A DNA stretch of 64,000 bases from Legionella taurinensis (GTDB lineage: Bacteria; Pseudomonadota; Gammaproteobacteria; Legionellales; Legionellaceae). Positions 56,294-64,000 of the stretch are shown one piece after another. The stretch lies in contig NZ_UGOZ01000001.1 of assembly GCF_900452865.1 (NCBI RefSeq), positions 2,542,001 to 2,606,000 on the forward strand, written 5' to 3'. The notes below the pieces were generated by a model that saw only the letters and a program-made list of their open reading frames with translations, had not been told where the DNA came from and ran no database searches. The position numbers and the translations under genes are program-made. Every line of letters starts with the position of its first letter. Within the stretch, counting starts at the first letter, position 1.

Positions 56294-57681
56294 AACCATC
56301 GTTGCAGCTCAGTATTTCGCAACAATTAACCCTTACGCCCCAGCTTCAGCAGGCCATCCGTTTGCTTCAACTGTCTACGATTGACTTGCAACAGGAAATC
56401 CAGCAAATCGTAGAATCCAACCCCATGCTTGAAGCCACACCCCATGAGGAAAAAGAAGAACCGAGTCCTGAACAAAACAAGCCCCAGGATGAATTCATGG
56501 ATTTCCAATGGTCGCAGCTTTATTCAAACACCAATAAACGAGCGAGCTTCGACGAGCCTGATTTTAATTATGACAATTTGTACTGCACCACAACCAACCT
56601 GCAGGATCACCTGCGCTGGCAGCTTGACTTAACCCCCATGAGCGATGTGGACAGGGTTATTGCCACAGCCATTATCGACGCTGTCGATGATGATGGTTTT
56701 CTCACTGTACCGGTTGACGAACTGCATGCCAGCCTCAACAGTGAGCATTGCCCCATCGAAATTGAAGAAATTATTGCAGTCAAACACCGTATTCAACAAT
56801 TCGACCCCGTCGGCTGCGCTGCCAATAGCCTGGCTGAAACGCTGCTGGTTCAGCTTCAACAACTGGAAGAAGACGAAGAATTGGCCTTGGCCAAACGCAT
56901 CCTTCGCAATGACATTGAATTATTGGGCCAGCATAATTATCGGCAATTGATGAAGAATTACCAGGTGAACGAAACAACCCTGGACAAGGTTCTGCAGATC
57001 ATCCAAAGCTTAAATCCCAAACCCGGCAGTCTCATTAATCAGGCCACCACCGAATACATTATTCCCGATATCACCGTCAAAAAAATCGACGGCGTCTGGC
57101 AGGCCTTTTTAAATAACAACACACTGCCCCGCTTAAGCATCAACAATCATTATGCTGCGTTAATTCAGCGTGCCGACAACAGCGCCGACAACCAGTTTTT
57201 GAAAAACAATCTCCAGGAAGCCCGCTGGTTCTTAAAAAGCGTACAAAGTCGTCAGGAAACGCTGTTGAAAGTGGCCAGTTGCATTGTCAAATACCAGCAG
57301 GATTTTCTTGAGCTCGGCGATGAAGCGATGAAGCCACTTATATTGAATGATGTGGCCCAGGCTCTGGACATGCACGAATCAACCATTTCAAGGGTAACCA
57401 CCCAAAAATTCATGCACACGCCCCGCGGGGTTTTTGAATTAAAATATTTCTTTTCAAGCCATGTGGCCACGGCCAATGGGGGTGAATGCTCATCCACTGC
57501 CATCCGCGCAGTCATTAAAAAACTCATTGCCGCAGAAAACCGTAAAAAACCGTTGAGTGACAGTAAGATTGCCCAACTAATAGGCGAGCAGGGCATTCAC
57601 GTGGCACGCCGTACTGTGGCAAAATACCGGGAGGCTATGGGTATTGCTCCCTCAAACGAGCGCAAGACCATCCGTAGTTAA
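56290..57681 (+). CDS. rpoN: RNA polymerase sigma-54 factor
   Basis: 463 residues. Region I at the N-terminus is glutamine/leucine-rich (QLSISQQLTLTPQLQQAIRLL), here noted from residue 5 on. An acidic region II (about 50-75), the core-binding region III and the C-terminal RpoN box ARRTVAKYREAMGI follow. It directs polymerase to -24/-12 promoters; in Legionella it controls flagellar and other genes. hpf follows 26 bases later, as in most proteobacteria. The usual upstream lptB is missing. Confidence 0.97.
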   Translation: MKPSLQLSISQQLTLTPQLQQAIRLLQLSTIDLQQEIQQIVESNPMLEATPHEEKEEPSPEQNKPQDEFMDFQWSQLYSNTNKRASFDEPDFNYDNLYCTTTNLQDHLRWQLDLTPMSDVDRVIATAIIDAVDDDGFLTVPVDELHASLNSEHCPIEIEEIIAVKHRIQQFDPVGCAANSLAETLLVQLQQLEEDEELALAKRILRNDIELLGQHNYRQLMKNYQVNETTLDKVLQIIQSLNPKPGSLINQATTEYIIPDITVKKIDGVWQAFLNNNTLPRLSINNHYAALIQRADNSADNQFLKNNLQEARWFLKSVQSRQETLLKVASCIVKYQQDFLELGDEAMKPLILNDVAQALDMHESTISRVTTQKFMHTPRGVFELKYFFSSHVATANGGECSSTAIRAVIKKLIAAENRKKPLSDSKIAQLIGEQGIHVARRTVAKYREAMGIAPSNERKTIRS

Positions 57682-57707
57682 GTGTTAATCAATTGAAGGA
57701 GAATGTT

Positions 57708-58001
57708 ATGCAAATCAACTTCACAGGCCACCATGTTGAAGTGACGCCTGCCTTGAGGGCTTTTACGCAGGATAAATTTGATAAATTGGAGCGTCATTTC
57801 GATAAAATCACCGCCATTAATGTGATTTTTGATGTAGAAAAACTCCGTCAAATTGCAGAGGCCTCCGTTCTGATTGCCAAGGGCAAGCTGCATGCCCGCG
57901 CAGAATCCGAAGACATGTATACTGCCATCGATGAATTGGTCGATAAACTCGACAGGCAATTAATCGATCACAAGGAAAGAATTCGCGATCACCGCGAGTA
58001 A
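57708..58001 (+). CDS. hpf: Ribosome hibernation-promoting factor (short form)
   Basis: 97 residues from the ATG at 57708 (AAGGAG site). Starts MQINFTGHHVEVTPALRAF and has the beta-alpha-beta S30AE fold; the short form lacks the C-terminal dimerisation domain of long HPF. It binds the 30S decoding centre in stationary phase. Co-transcribed with rpoN and closed by a strong terminator. Confidence 0.95.
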   Translation: MQINFTGHHVEVTPALRAFTQDKFDKLERHFDKITAINVIFDVEKLRQIAEASVLIAKGKLHARAESEDMYTAIDELVDKLDRQLIDHKERIRDHRE

Positions 58002-58010
58002 ACCTGCCTG

Positions 58011-58040
58011 CAAGCCATGCCAGGGGCATGGCTTGTTTTT
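58011..58040 (+). terminator. Terminator of rpoN-hpf
   Basis: CAAGCCATGCC-agg-GGCATGGCTTG, an 11-bp perfect stem with a 3-base loop, followed by five T. Confidence 0.93.
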
Positions 58041-58096
58041 ATCCTCATTTTCTTCCTGCTTCCCCATTATTTAACCGGTATAATTCAACGGTTGCA

Positions 58097-58126
58097 TTGT
58101 CAACCATGACCCAAAAGGGGTAAAAT
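58097..58126 (+). promoter_or_regulatory. Candidate promoter of ptsN
   Basis: -35 TTGTCA (58097-58102), 18-base spacer, -10 TAAAAT (58121-58126), 30 bases before the ptsN start. Confidence 0.5.
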
Positions 58127-58155
58127 AGTGCAACTTTTACCCACAATCAGCATTT

Positions 58156-58617
58156 ATGCAGCTTTTTCAATTGCTTAATGAACACCGCATCTTGATCGAT
58201 GGCTGTTCACACAGTAAAACAGCGGTACTGGCTAAAATCAGCCAGTTATTCAGTGACGACTTCCCTCAATTGAATGCCAATGACTTATTTGAAGCTTACT
58301 GGCATCGGGAGAGTCTGGGCAGCACCACCCTGGGCCATGGTCTTTTGATTCCCCATGTTCGATTCTCCGCCATCGATGCCCCTGCCGCCTGCTTTATCCG
58401 CCTGCAACGGCCAGTGGATTTCGGGGCCGAAGACAAACAGCCCGTGGATCTGGTGATTGGCCTGCTCGGGCCTGAACATCACCCGGAGAAGCATTTAAAA
58501 GTGCTTTCGGCGATCGTAAAACAGGTCAGTTCCGAGGCATTTCGTGACCAATGCCGCAGCGCATCCTCATCGGATGAACTGGTCCAGGTACTGAAACAAT
58601 TGCAGGCTGGAAGTTAA
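58156..58617 (+). CDS. ptsN: Nitrogen PTS EIIA component
   Basis: 153 residues, EIIA fold. The phospho-accepting H67 lies in GLLIPHVR, with TTLGHG before it as in PtsN. Phosphorylated through EI-Ntr and NPr, it senses nitrogen status and regulates potassium uptake and other targets. It is followed by the NPr gene; the rapZ gene often between them is absent. Confidence 0.93.
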   Translation: MQLFQLLNEHRILIDGCSHSKTAVLAKISQLFSDDFPQLNANDLFEAYWHRESLGSTTLGHGLLIPHVRFSAIDAPAACFIRLQRPVDFGAEDKQPVDLVIGLLGPEHHPEKHLKVLSAIVKQVSSEAFRDQCRSASSSDELVQVLKQLQAGS

Positions 58618-58679
58618 TTTTAAAGATTATGCGCCGGGACGTTGAGACAAACCCGCGTGCATGTTACATTGATGGCGCT

Positions 58680-58949
58680 ATGATTAAAACAACCGTGACT
58701 ATCATCAATAAGTTGGGCCTTCACGCCAGAGCCTCTGCAAAATTCGTGTCTACTGCATCGAAATTTCAGAGTCACATTGACGTAACCAAAGGTTCTCAAA
58801 CCATCAACGGCAAAAGCATTATGGGTGTCATGATGCTTGCCGCCAGTAAAGGCACGGAGCTTACCCTTCAAATGGAAGGCCCCGACGAAGAGCACATGGA
58901 ACAGGCTCTGGTGGAATTGATTAATAACCGTTTTGGCGAGCCTGAATAA
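58680..58949 (+). CDS. ptsO: HPr-family phosphocarrier (NPr)
   Basis: 89 residues from the ATG at 58680. H15 in KLGLHARASAKFV is the phosphorylation site, and S46 in GKSIMGVMML marks the regulatory helix. It passes phosphate from an enzyme I to PtsN. No EI gene is in the window and no sugar EII is nearby, so a regulatory nitrogen-PTS role is inferred. Confidence 0.92.
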   Translation: MIKTTVTIINKLGLHARASAKFVSTASKFQSHIDVTKGSQTINGKSIMGVMMLAASKGTELTLQMEGPDEEHMEQALVELINNRFGEPE

Positions 58950-58951
58950 TC

Positions 58952-59698
58952 CTAATCCCCGCGCTGGCGAATGCGGTAAAGGGTGACCACGGTTTTCAGC
59001 GGTCCTGACAAGGCATACAGGACAAACCCGGTAAATAAGACCACTGACGGATTGGCCGCAATAGCGACAAATAAAATGATCATTAATAAAAGGTAAAGAA
59101 AAGGAACCTTGCCTTTAAAATCCACCTCTTTAAAACTGTAATAACGAATGTTACTGACCATCAGCACCGCGGTGGACACAGCAATCAATGCGGTGACAAT
59201 GGCAATGAACAGATTGTGTAACTGATTCTGGTAGCAAAACCACGTCAACGACGAGACGATGGCTGCGGCTGGCGGGCAGGCTAACCCCTGGAAATAACGC
59301 TTGTCAGCAACTCCAACCTGGGTATTAAAACGGGCTAAGCGCAAGGCCACGGCGGCGGTGTAAAGAAACGCCACCAGCCAGCCTATTTTGCCGAGGGTAT
59401 GCAGACTGAAACTGTACAGAAGCAGCGAAGGGGCTACGCCAAACGTAACCATGTCCGACAAACTGTCGTATTGCGCGCCAAATTCGCTTTGAGTATTGGT
59501 CAGTCGGGCAATGCGGCCGTCAAGGCCATCGGCCAGCATCCCAATAAAGATAGCAATGACAGCGGGCTCATAGTGTGCCTTTAAGGACGCAACAATGGAA
59601 TAAAAGGCGGCAAATAGACTTGCGGTAGTAAACAAATTAGGCAACAAATAAATGCCAGAATGACTTTCTTTCTGCTTCACAACGCGAACTCTCACCAA
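58952..59698 (-). CDS. pssA: CDP-diacylglycerol-serine O-phosphatidyltransferase
   Basis: About 240-248 residues; the start is uncertain (TTG at 59698, GTG at 59695 or GTG at 59680). Eight or so membrane helices are present, with the CDP-alcohol signature DGLDGRIARLTNTQSEFG followed by AQYDSLSD, giving the D-G-x2-A-R-x8-G-x3-D-x3-D pattern. The pattern matches the membrane PssA type rather than the E. coli phospholipase-D-like enzyme. It makes phosphatidylserine from CDP-diacylglycerol. Its stop is two bases from that of the convergent NPr gene. Confidence 0.9.
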   Translation of the reverse strand: MVRVRVVKQKESHSGIYLLPNLFTTASLFAAFYSIVASLKAHYEPAVIAIFIGMLADGLDGRIARLTNTQSEFGAQYDSLSDMVTFGVAPSLLLYSFSLHTLGKIGWLVAFLYTAAVALRLARFNTQVGVADKRYFQGLACPPAAAIVSSLTWFCYQNQLHNLFIAIVTALIAVSTAVLMVSNIRYYSFKEVDFKGKVPFLYLLLMIILFVAIAANPSVVLFTGFVLYALSGPLKTVVTLYRIRQRGD

Positions 59699-59805
59699 AT
59701 AAAAACCCTACCATGCTAGCATAACACGAGGCCTCAGAGCTATGGCTTCGTTGTTTGTTATTGATGATGCTATACTAGGCATACTGTTCTTTAATTGCCT
59801 GAGAC

Positions 59806-60099
59806 ATGACTGACAAATCCACCGATAAAAAAATCGTTATCGAAGGAATAACCGACCAGGGGAAGCCTTTCAGACCCAGCGACTGGGCGGAACGCATGAG
59901 CGGTGCGATGGCCAGCTTCAAAAACAGCCGCATCCAGTATTCCCCGCTGCTGCAACCCAGTGTCAATACCGACGGCTATAAATGCGTGCTTCTTGATCCG
60001 AAACTCAAAGACACCAGTCCCCAGATCTATCATGCCATTTTGGAATTTGCCCGCGAAAATAATCTTAAAATCTGTAATGAAGAAGAAACCGACCGCTAA
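59806..60099 (+). CDS. DUF3579 family protein
   Basis: 97 residues. Reads as the DUF3579 family (IVIEGITDQGKPFRPSDWAERM, quoted in part as GKPFRPSDWAERM), small soluble proteins of beta/gammaproteobacteria without a known role. Its 3' end overlaps the convergent DotV-like gene by four bases. Confidence 0.85.
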   Translation: MTDKSTDKKIVIEGITDQGKPFRPSDWAERMSGAMASFKNSRIQYSPLLQPSVNTDGYKCVLLDPKLKDTSPQIYHAILEFARENNLKICNEEETDR

Positions 60100-60638
60100 T
60101 AGCCCTGCGATGCTTTAAAGCTCAAGGTGACGTTAATCATTTTTTCAAGCAATGTGTTGGCTGTGGCCAGCGTCATCTGGAAATTCATCGCCAGAATGCC
60201 GGCAAACAGGAAAGCCAGCCCCTTGGGCCCATGCTGTACACCGGGTTCGCTGGCACTGACTAACAGAGTACAGCCGCGAACGAACCAGATGAGCCCGGCC
60301 GTCTGGATGACAACCGTCATGGAGCTGGTGATGTCATAAGGATTGTATTTGGCATAACTGAAGCTGCCGCCCATGCCAAAGGTGGTATTGGATAAGGTCT
60401 GAACCGCGGAGGGCAAAAACAACAATGCCGCGCCGCCTAAAAAATAAGCCAGGGGAATAAACATCTTTTCATGGCTGCCGCCACTGGCGCGCGCATCGCC
60501 GATGCGGCGAAGTTTGGCAATGGCCACGAAAAAAAAAGTGATGCCGATAAGGTACGCCAACCCGGATATTAAATGCTGGACTGGAAAAAGTGAACGGCTG
60601 ACATTGCCGATCATTACGATTAAATCATTCTGATCCAT
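60096..60638 (-). CDS. dotV: DotV/IcmC (DotE)-family inner-membrane protein of the Dot/Icm type IVB system
   Basis: 180 residues with about four membrane helices. The family pattern is visible in FPVQHLISGLAYLIGITFFFVA, noted as LISGLAYLIGITFF, in FLGGAALLFLP and in AGLIWFVRG. IcmC (DotE), IcmD (DotP) and DotV are related small membrane proteins of this system. The gene is not in an icm cluster: it stands between DUF3579 and a flavoprotein gene, which favours the unlinked paralogue DotV over IcmC. The symbol is thus inferred from context. Its presence implies a Dot/Icm apparatus elsewhere in the genome. Confidence 0.68.
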   Translation of the reverse strand: MDQNDLIVMIGNVSRSLFPVQHLISGLAYLIGITFFFVAIAKLRRIGDARASGGSHEKMFIPLAYFLGGAALLFLPSAVQTLSNTTFGMGGSFSYAKYNPYDITSSMTVVIQTAGLIWFVRGCTLLVSASEPGVQHGPKGLAFLFAGILAMNFQMTLATANTLLEKMINVTLSFKASQGY

Positions 60639-60672
60639 AGGTTAATTATATACCTAAATAATTAAGGGACAC

Positions 60673-60700
60673 TTGCAATGCGTAATTTTTCCCCTATATT
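60673..60700 (+). promoter_or_regulatory. Promoter of the ferredoxin-NADP reductase-like gene
   Basis: -35 TTGCAA (60673-60678), 16-base spacer, -10 TATATT (60695-60700), 30 bases before the start codon. Confidence 0.55.
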
Positions 60701-60730
60701 AGTGTCTTTCTTATTGAACTATTGAACACC

Positions 60731-61465
60731 ATGCAAGTTAATACCTTTCCGGTTACATTGGAAGAAGCGTTTATGATTTCTCCCAATGTAAAGCATTTTA
60801 TTTTCCGCGCCAATCTGTCCCCCGCATTTGATTATCTAGCTGGACAATTTATAACCATACACTTTGAGCATGAAGGAAAAATGCTGAAGCGAAGCTACAG
60901 TATCGCCAATGTTCCCACGCAAAACAACCGTATCGAATTTGCCGCCGGTTATGTCGAGGGCGGTCCAGGCACCCAGCTTCTCTTTAACTTAGCCCCCGGT
61001 GATACGATTAATATTAATGGCCCCTTTGGCCGCCTTATCCTGAAAGAGGATACCCCCAGACGCCTCATTTTGGCAGCCACCAGTACCGGGATTACCCCTT
61101 ACCGGGCCATGATTGATGCGTTAAAAGACCGCCTGCGTAAACAGCCTGAATTAAAAATTGTCATCCTGCAGGGGGTGCAGCGTCGGGAGGATCTGTTGTA
61201 TACCGATGAGTTCCTCATGCTGGCTCAGGAATTTCCCCAGGTGACATTCAGGGCTCATTTAAGCCGGGAAAGCCAGGAAAACCTCCTGCCTCATGAACAT
61301 AAAGGGTATGTGCAGCGCGCTTTCCCTGAGTTAAATCTCAACCCCGAGGAAGACCTGGTGTACCTGTGCGGAAATCCCGGCATGATCGATGATGCCTTCA
61401 ATGACCTCAAGGAACGAGGGTTCGCCATGCAACAAATTATTCGTGAGAAATACATTTCCCGTTAA
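60731..61465 (+). CDS. Ferredoxin-NADP+/flavin reductase-like flavoprotein
   Basis: 244 residues from the ATG at 60731. An N-terminal FAD-binding barrel with the RSYSIAN flavin motif (about 56-62) is followed by a nucleotide-binding domain with AATSTGITPYRAM and the C-terminal LCGNPGMIDDAF. No iron-sulfur domain. Size and motifs fit bacterial ferredoxin/flavodoxin-NADP reductases or NAD(P)H-flavin reductases; the electron partner is not evident from neighbours. Confidence 0.82.
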   Translation: MQVNTFPVTLEEAFMISPNVKHFIFRANLSPAFDYLAGQFITIHFEHEGKMLKRSYSIANVPTQNNRIEFAAGYVEGGPGTQLLFNLAPGDTININGPFGRLILKEDTPRRLILAATSTGITPYRAMIDALKDRLRKQPELKIVILQGVQRREDLLYTDEFLMLAQEFPQVTFRAHLSRESQENLLPHEHKGYVQRAFPELNLNPEEDLVYLCGNPGMIDDAFNDLKERGFAMQQIIREKYISR

Positions 61466-61554
61466 AATCACAATCAAAGTAATTCACGCTGCTCGCATAA
61501 AAGCAGCAATGACAATAAAATAAAACCGTTTTAATGACGAGGAGAGAGGCTACA

Positions 61555-62565
61555 ATGTTTTACGATGAATTATCCGCCATCATGGACCACCTTCTTCAGG
61601 ATGGAAAAGGTATCTTAGCCGCTGACGAAAGCAATGGCACCATAGGCAAACGCTTTGAAAGCATCGGCGTTGAAAACACCGAAGACAACCGCCGTGATTA
61701 CCGCCTGTTACTGGCCAATACCGCAGGCCTTGAGCAGTACATCAATGGCGTTATCCTTTTTGAGGAAACCTTCCAGCATAAAGACCAGCATGGCACCCCC
61801 ATCGCCCAACTGTTTGCCAACAACGGCATTATGCCCGGCATTAAAGTGGATAAAGGCCTGGTTGATTTAGCCAATACCGACAATGAAAAAATCACCCAGG
61901 GTTTAGACGGCCTGAAAGACCGCCTGGTCTATTACAAAGAGCTGGGTGCAAAATTTGCCAAATGGCGCAATGTGTACTCCATCACGGAATACACACCCAG
62001 CCTGACAGCCATTAAAGCCGGCGCGGAAGTTTTGGCCCGTTATGCGGCCGTTTGCCAGTCTGTAGGCATTGTGCCAATTGTTGAACCGGAATTGTTGATG
62101 GATGGCAACCACGACATTGACCACTGTGCGGAAGCCTATGAAATGGTGCTGCATGAACTGTTCCACTCCCTGTTCATTCATCAGGTGGATCTGGAGCAAA
62201 TCGTATTAAAGCCCAGCATGGTCACCTCTGGAAAAGAAGCAGTTCCCTTCAGTTCGCCGGAAGAAGTGGCGGATTACACCATTAATGTGTTCCGCAGCAA
62301 CGTTCCCGCGGCTGTCCCCACCATCAATTTCCTTTCTGGCGGCCAGACACCACAACAGGCCACGGTTAACTTAAATGCCATTAACAGCACCGGCTACCAA
62401 CCCTGGACGCTGAGTTTCTCATATGGCCGTGCGCTGCAGGAAGATTGCCTTAAAATCTGGGGTGGCAAGGCAGAAAATGTCGAAGCGGCCCAGGCAGCCC
62501 TGCTGAAACGCGCCCGCTTAAACAGCGCCGCCTGTTTCGGTGAATACCGCCCTGACATGGAATAA
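61555..62565 (+). CDS. Class I fructose-bisphosphate aldolase
   Basis: 336 residues from the ATG at 61555, with a GAGGAGAG site. GILAADESNGTIGKRF (early), the phosphate-binding ILFEETFQ and Schiff-base K219 in VLKPSMVTSG are those of the classical class I enzyme found in animals and plants. It cleaves fructose-1,6-bisphosphate to two triose phosphates in glycolysis/gluconeogenesis. Class II enzymes are more usual in gammaproteobacteria. The C-terminal active-site tyrosine of animal aldolases is replaced by a tail ending YRPDME. Confidence 0.95.
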   Translation: MFYDELSAIMDHLLQDGKGILAADESNGTIGKRFESIGVENTEDNRRDYRLLLANTAGLEQYINGVILFEETFQHKDQHGTPIAQLFANNGIMPGIKVDKGLVDLANTDNEKITQGLDGLKDRLVYYKELGAKFAKWRNVYSITEYTPSLTAIKAGAEVLARYAAVCQSVGIVPIVEPELLMDGNHDIDHCAEAYEMVLHELFHSLFIHQVDLEQIVLKPSMVTSGKEAVPFSSPEEVADYTINVFRSNVPAAVPTINFLSGGQTPQQATVNLNAINSTGYQPWTLSFSYGRALQEDCLKIWGGKAENVEAAQAALLKRARLNSAACFGEYRPDME

Positions 62566-62573
62566 AGGAACCT

Positions 62574-62595
62574 GTCGGGCCGTTTGGCCCGACTT
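62574..62595 (+). terminator. Terminator of the aldolase gene
   Basis: GTCGGGCC-gttt-GGCCCGAC, an 8-bp GC-rich stem with a tetraloop nine bases after the stop. The T-run is short (TT then CC). Confidence 0.7.
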
Positions 62596-62610
62596 CCTGA
62601 CGACTTCGCT

Positions 62611-63375
62611 TTAAATAATCTCAAACCGGGCAAACAAGGGCACATGATCCGAGAGCATGCGCCAGGGTTTTCCCTGTAAACACTGCACTTCCCTCACTTC
62701 CATACCGCGAAAATAAATTCTGTCGATACACAAGGCCGGCTTAATCGCCGGGAATGAACGGGCATGCCGCCCTTCAGTACGATAAAAGGCTTCATGGATA
62801 CCTAATTCCTCGGCGAGCGGTTTGGATAAATGCCGGCGCCAGTCATTGAAATCACCCGCCATCAGTAAGGGTTCATTTTCTGGAATGACATCAGCAATCC
62901 GTTGCATCAAGGCTTCGCATTGTGACGCCCGTTCGGCTTTAAACAAGCCAAGATGCACACAGAGCAAATGCACCGTCTTCATCGGTGCGCCCTCCAGCTG
63001 GATTTGCCCATGCAGGATGCTGCGCGAGGCGCGGTTCATCGTGGACAGATTGATGTTTTCAAAAGCGGTAAAGGGGTATTTACTGATGATGGCATTGCCA
63101 TGATGACCGGACTGATACACCGCATTTTTGGCATAGAGGTAGTGAGGCCAGATTTTCTCGGCCATGTATTCAAACTGGGGTGCCTCTGGCCATTCATTAA
63201 TGCGCTTTTCACGGCGTCGATGCAGGCCCTGAACTTCCTGAAGAAAAACAAAATCCGGATTAAGCTCCGCTAAAGCATCCCGCATTTCGGGTAACAAAAA
63301 GCGCAGGCGGCCCACACCAAATCCTTTATGGATGTTGTAGGTTATAATGGACAGAGTCGATTTTGTCTCCTGCAT
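62611..63375 (-). CDS. Endonuclease/exonuclease/phosphatase (EEP) family protein
   Basis: 254 residues. The EEP fold is shown by TYNIHKGFG at the start (metal-binding Asn), FLQEVQG (catalytic Glu), MAGDFNDWRR (Asp/Asn) and LSDHVPLFARF (catalytic His near the end). Members hydrolyse phosphodiesters in nucleic acids, phospholipids or inositol phosphates; this one cannot be assigned further. A CTGGAGG site precedes the ATG. No signal peptide. Convergent with the aldolase gene. Confidence 0.88.
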   Translation of the reverse strand: MQETKSTLSIITYNIHKGFGVGRLRFLLPEMRDALAELNPDFVFLQEVQGLHRRREKRINEWPEAPQFEYMAEKIWPHYLYAKNAVYQSGHHGNAIISKYPFTAFENINLSTMNRASRSILHGQIQLEGAPMKTVHLLCVHLGLFKAERASQCEALMQRIADVIPENEPLLMAGDFNDWRRHLSKPLAEELGIHEAFYRTEGRHARSFPAIKPALCIDRIYFRGMEVREVQCLQGKPWRMLSDHVPLFARFEII

Positions 63376-63557
63376 CGAAATACACCTCCAGAGCGTCTAC
63401 TTAGAGCATATCACCAAAAAAACGCCTTGTATGCCCGAATAACACTCACTCTTCATGGTTTGCCTTAGCCTGTTGTCTGTTTAATTTTAATATAAATCTT
63501 GCGGTTACACGAATAACCATGATGAACTAGGGGTTTGACCCTGCTACCCCGACGGAT

Positions 63558-64000
63558 ATGAAAGCAACCCTTGGCAAAATCAAGATCCCGGGCTTCACCC
63601 TCGCCTATAAACAGTGGGGAAGCCCCGACAGTCCAGCCATTCTGGCACTGCACGGCTGGTTGGATAATGCCGGCAGTTTTAATCTGCTGGCCCCAATCCT
63701 GGCCCGCGATTTTCGATTAATCGCCGTTGATTTACCTGGACACGGCTTGTCGTCGCATTTACCCCCCGGGTGCCATTATCATTTTTTTGATGGCATTTTT
63801 ACTTTAGTCAATCTAATCAACGCCCTTCATCTCGATACCGTGCATTTACTCGGGCACTCCATGGGTGCATGCCTTGCAAGCCTTGTGGCCGGGGTAATTC
63901 CAGAGCGGATCCGTGCCATGGCCCTGATCGAAGCCATTGGCCCTTTTTCCAGTCCAGAGGCCCGTTGTTGTGAACAATTGACCCATTATGCCCGTCATTT
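63558..64000 (+). CDS. Alpha/beta hydrolase, N-terminal part (runs off the right edge)
   Basis: 147 residues visible. The alpha/beta-hydrolase fold-1 pattern is clear: ALHGWLDNAGSF (oxyanion region), VDLPGHGLSS and the nucleophile elbow GHSMGA. The catalytic Asp and His are beyond the window. Broad family; esterase, lipase or other. No near-consensus ribosome binding site, so the start at 63558 is tentative. Confidence 0.85.
   Translation, partial: MKATLGKIKIPGFTLAYKQWGSPDSPAILALHGWLDNAGSFNLLAPILARDFRLIAVDLPGHGLSSHLPPGCHYHFFDGIFTLVNLINALHLDTVHLLGHSMGACLASLVAGVIPERIRAMALIEAIGPFSSPEARCCEQLTHYARH

Overview
The window reads as chromosome of a Legionella-type gammaproteobacterium. Housekeeping order and protein sequences are gammaproteobacterial (obg-rpmA-rplU, the uppS-cdsA-rseP-bamA-skp-lpxD-fabZ-lpxA envelope block, hflK-hflC-DUF2065-purA, rpoN-hpf-ptsN-npr). 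Between these blocks lie single genes of the kind that form Dot/Icm effector repertoires: a calpain-like protease, an ankyrin protein, an ADP-ribosyltransferase-like protein and a protein with a CaaX tail. A DotV/IcmC-family gene is also present. Base composition looks close to half G+C by eye, with one clearly AT-rich insert next to a tRNA gene. Species is not assigned.

Layout. 1-3.9 kb: obgE (cut by the left edge), rpmA, rplU on minus; rplY, pth, ychF on plus. 3.9-7.9 kb: calpain-like protease, then a catalytically dead GGDEF/zinc-ribbon protein divergent from an intact membrane diguanylate cyclase. 8.0-10.5 kb: ispB, tRNA-Pro(CGG), and a 1.4-kb tRNA-targeted insert bounded by 46-bp direct repeats that holds only a PIN toxin and its excisionase-fold antitoxin. 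10.5-13.6 kb: an ART-fold protein with an R-S-ExE signature and a short-chain dehydrogenase ending in a CaaX box. 13.6-24 kb: serS, DUF190/crcB and the envelope biogenesis run, all on minus. 24-29.8 kb: a flavin disulfide oxidoreductase, gpmI, envC, ctpA. 29.9-31.5 kb: an effector-like gene broken at an A7 tract.

31.6-43.9 kb: an EI24/CysZ-like membrane protein, a small protein with a possible beta-grasp N-terminus, and the outstanding item of the window. This is a 3505-residue protein that joins an N-terminal SUMO/ubiquitin-protease-like (CE clan) domain to a complete SecA-type ATPase motor, followed by a 104-residue helical partner gene. 44-53.5 kb: secreted adenosine-deaminase-family enzyme, purA, DUF2065, hflC, hflK, ankyrin protein, exported M42 peptidase, trmB, rpmB-rpmG. 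53.5-64 kb: small hypothetical genes, a DSD1-type PLP enzyme, a KGG stress protein, rpoN-hpf, ptsN-npr, pssA, DUF3579, DotV-like protein, a ferredoxin-NADP reductase-like flavoenzyme, class I fructose-bisphosphate aldolase, an EEP-family phosphatase/nuclease and the start of an alpha/beta hydrolase.

How it fits together. Most of the DNA is conserved core (translation, envelope and LPS assembly, nitrogen PTS/sigma-54). The accessory genes are inserted singly between core operons rather than in one large island, and several encode eukaryotic-like activities: papain-fold protease, ADP-ribosylation, prenylation target, ankyrin scaffold and Ub/SUMO-like proteolysis. Function for all of these is inferred from motifs only.
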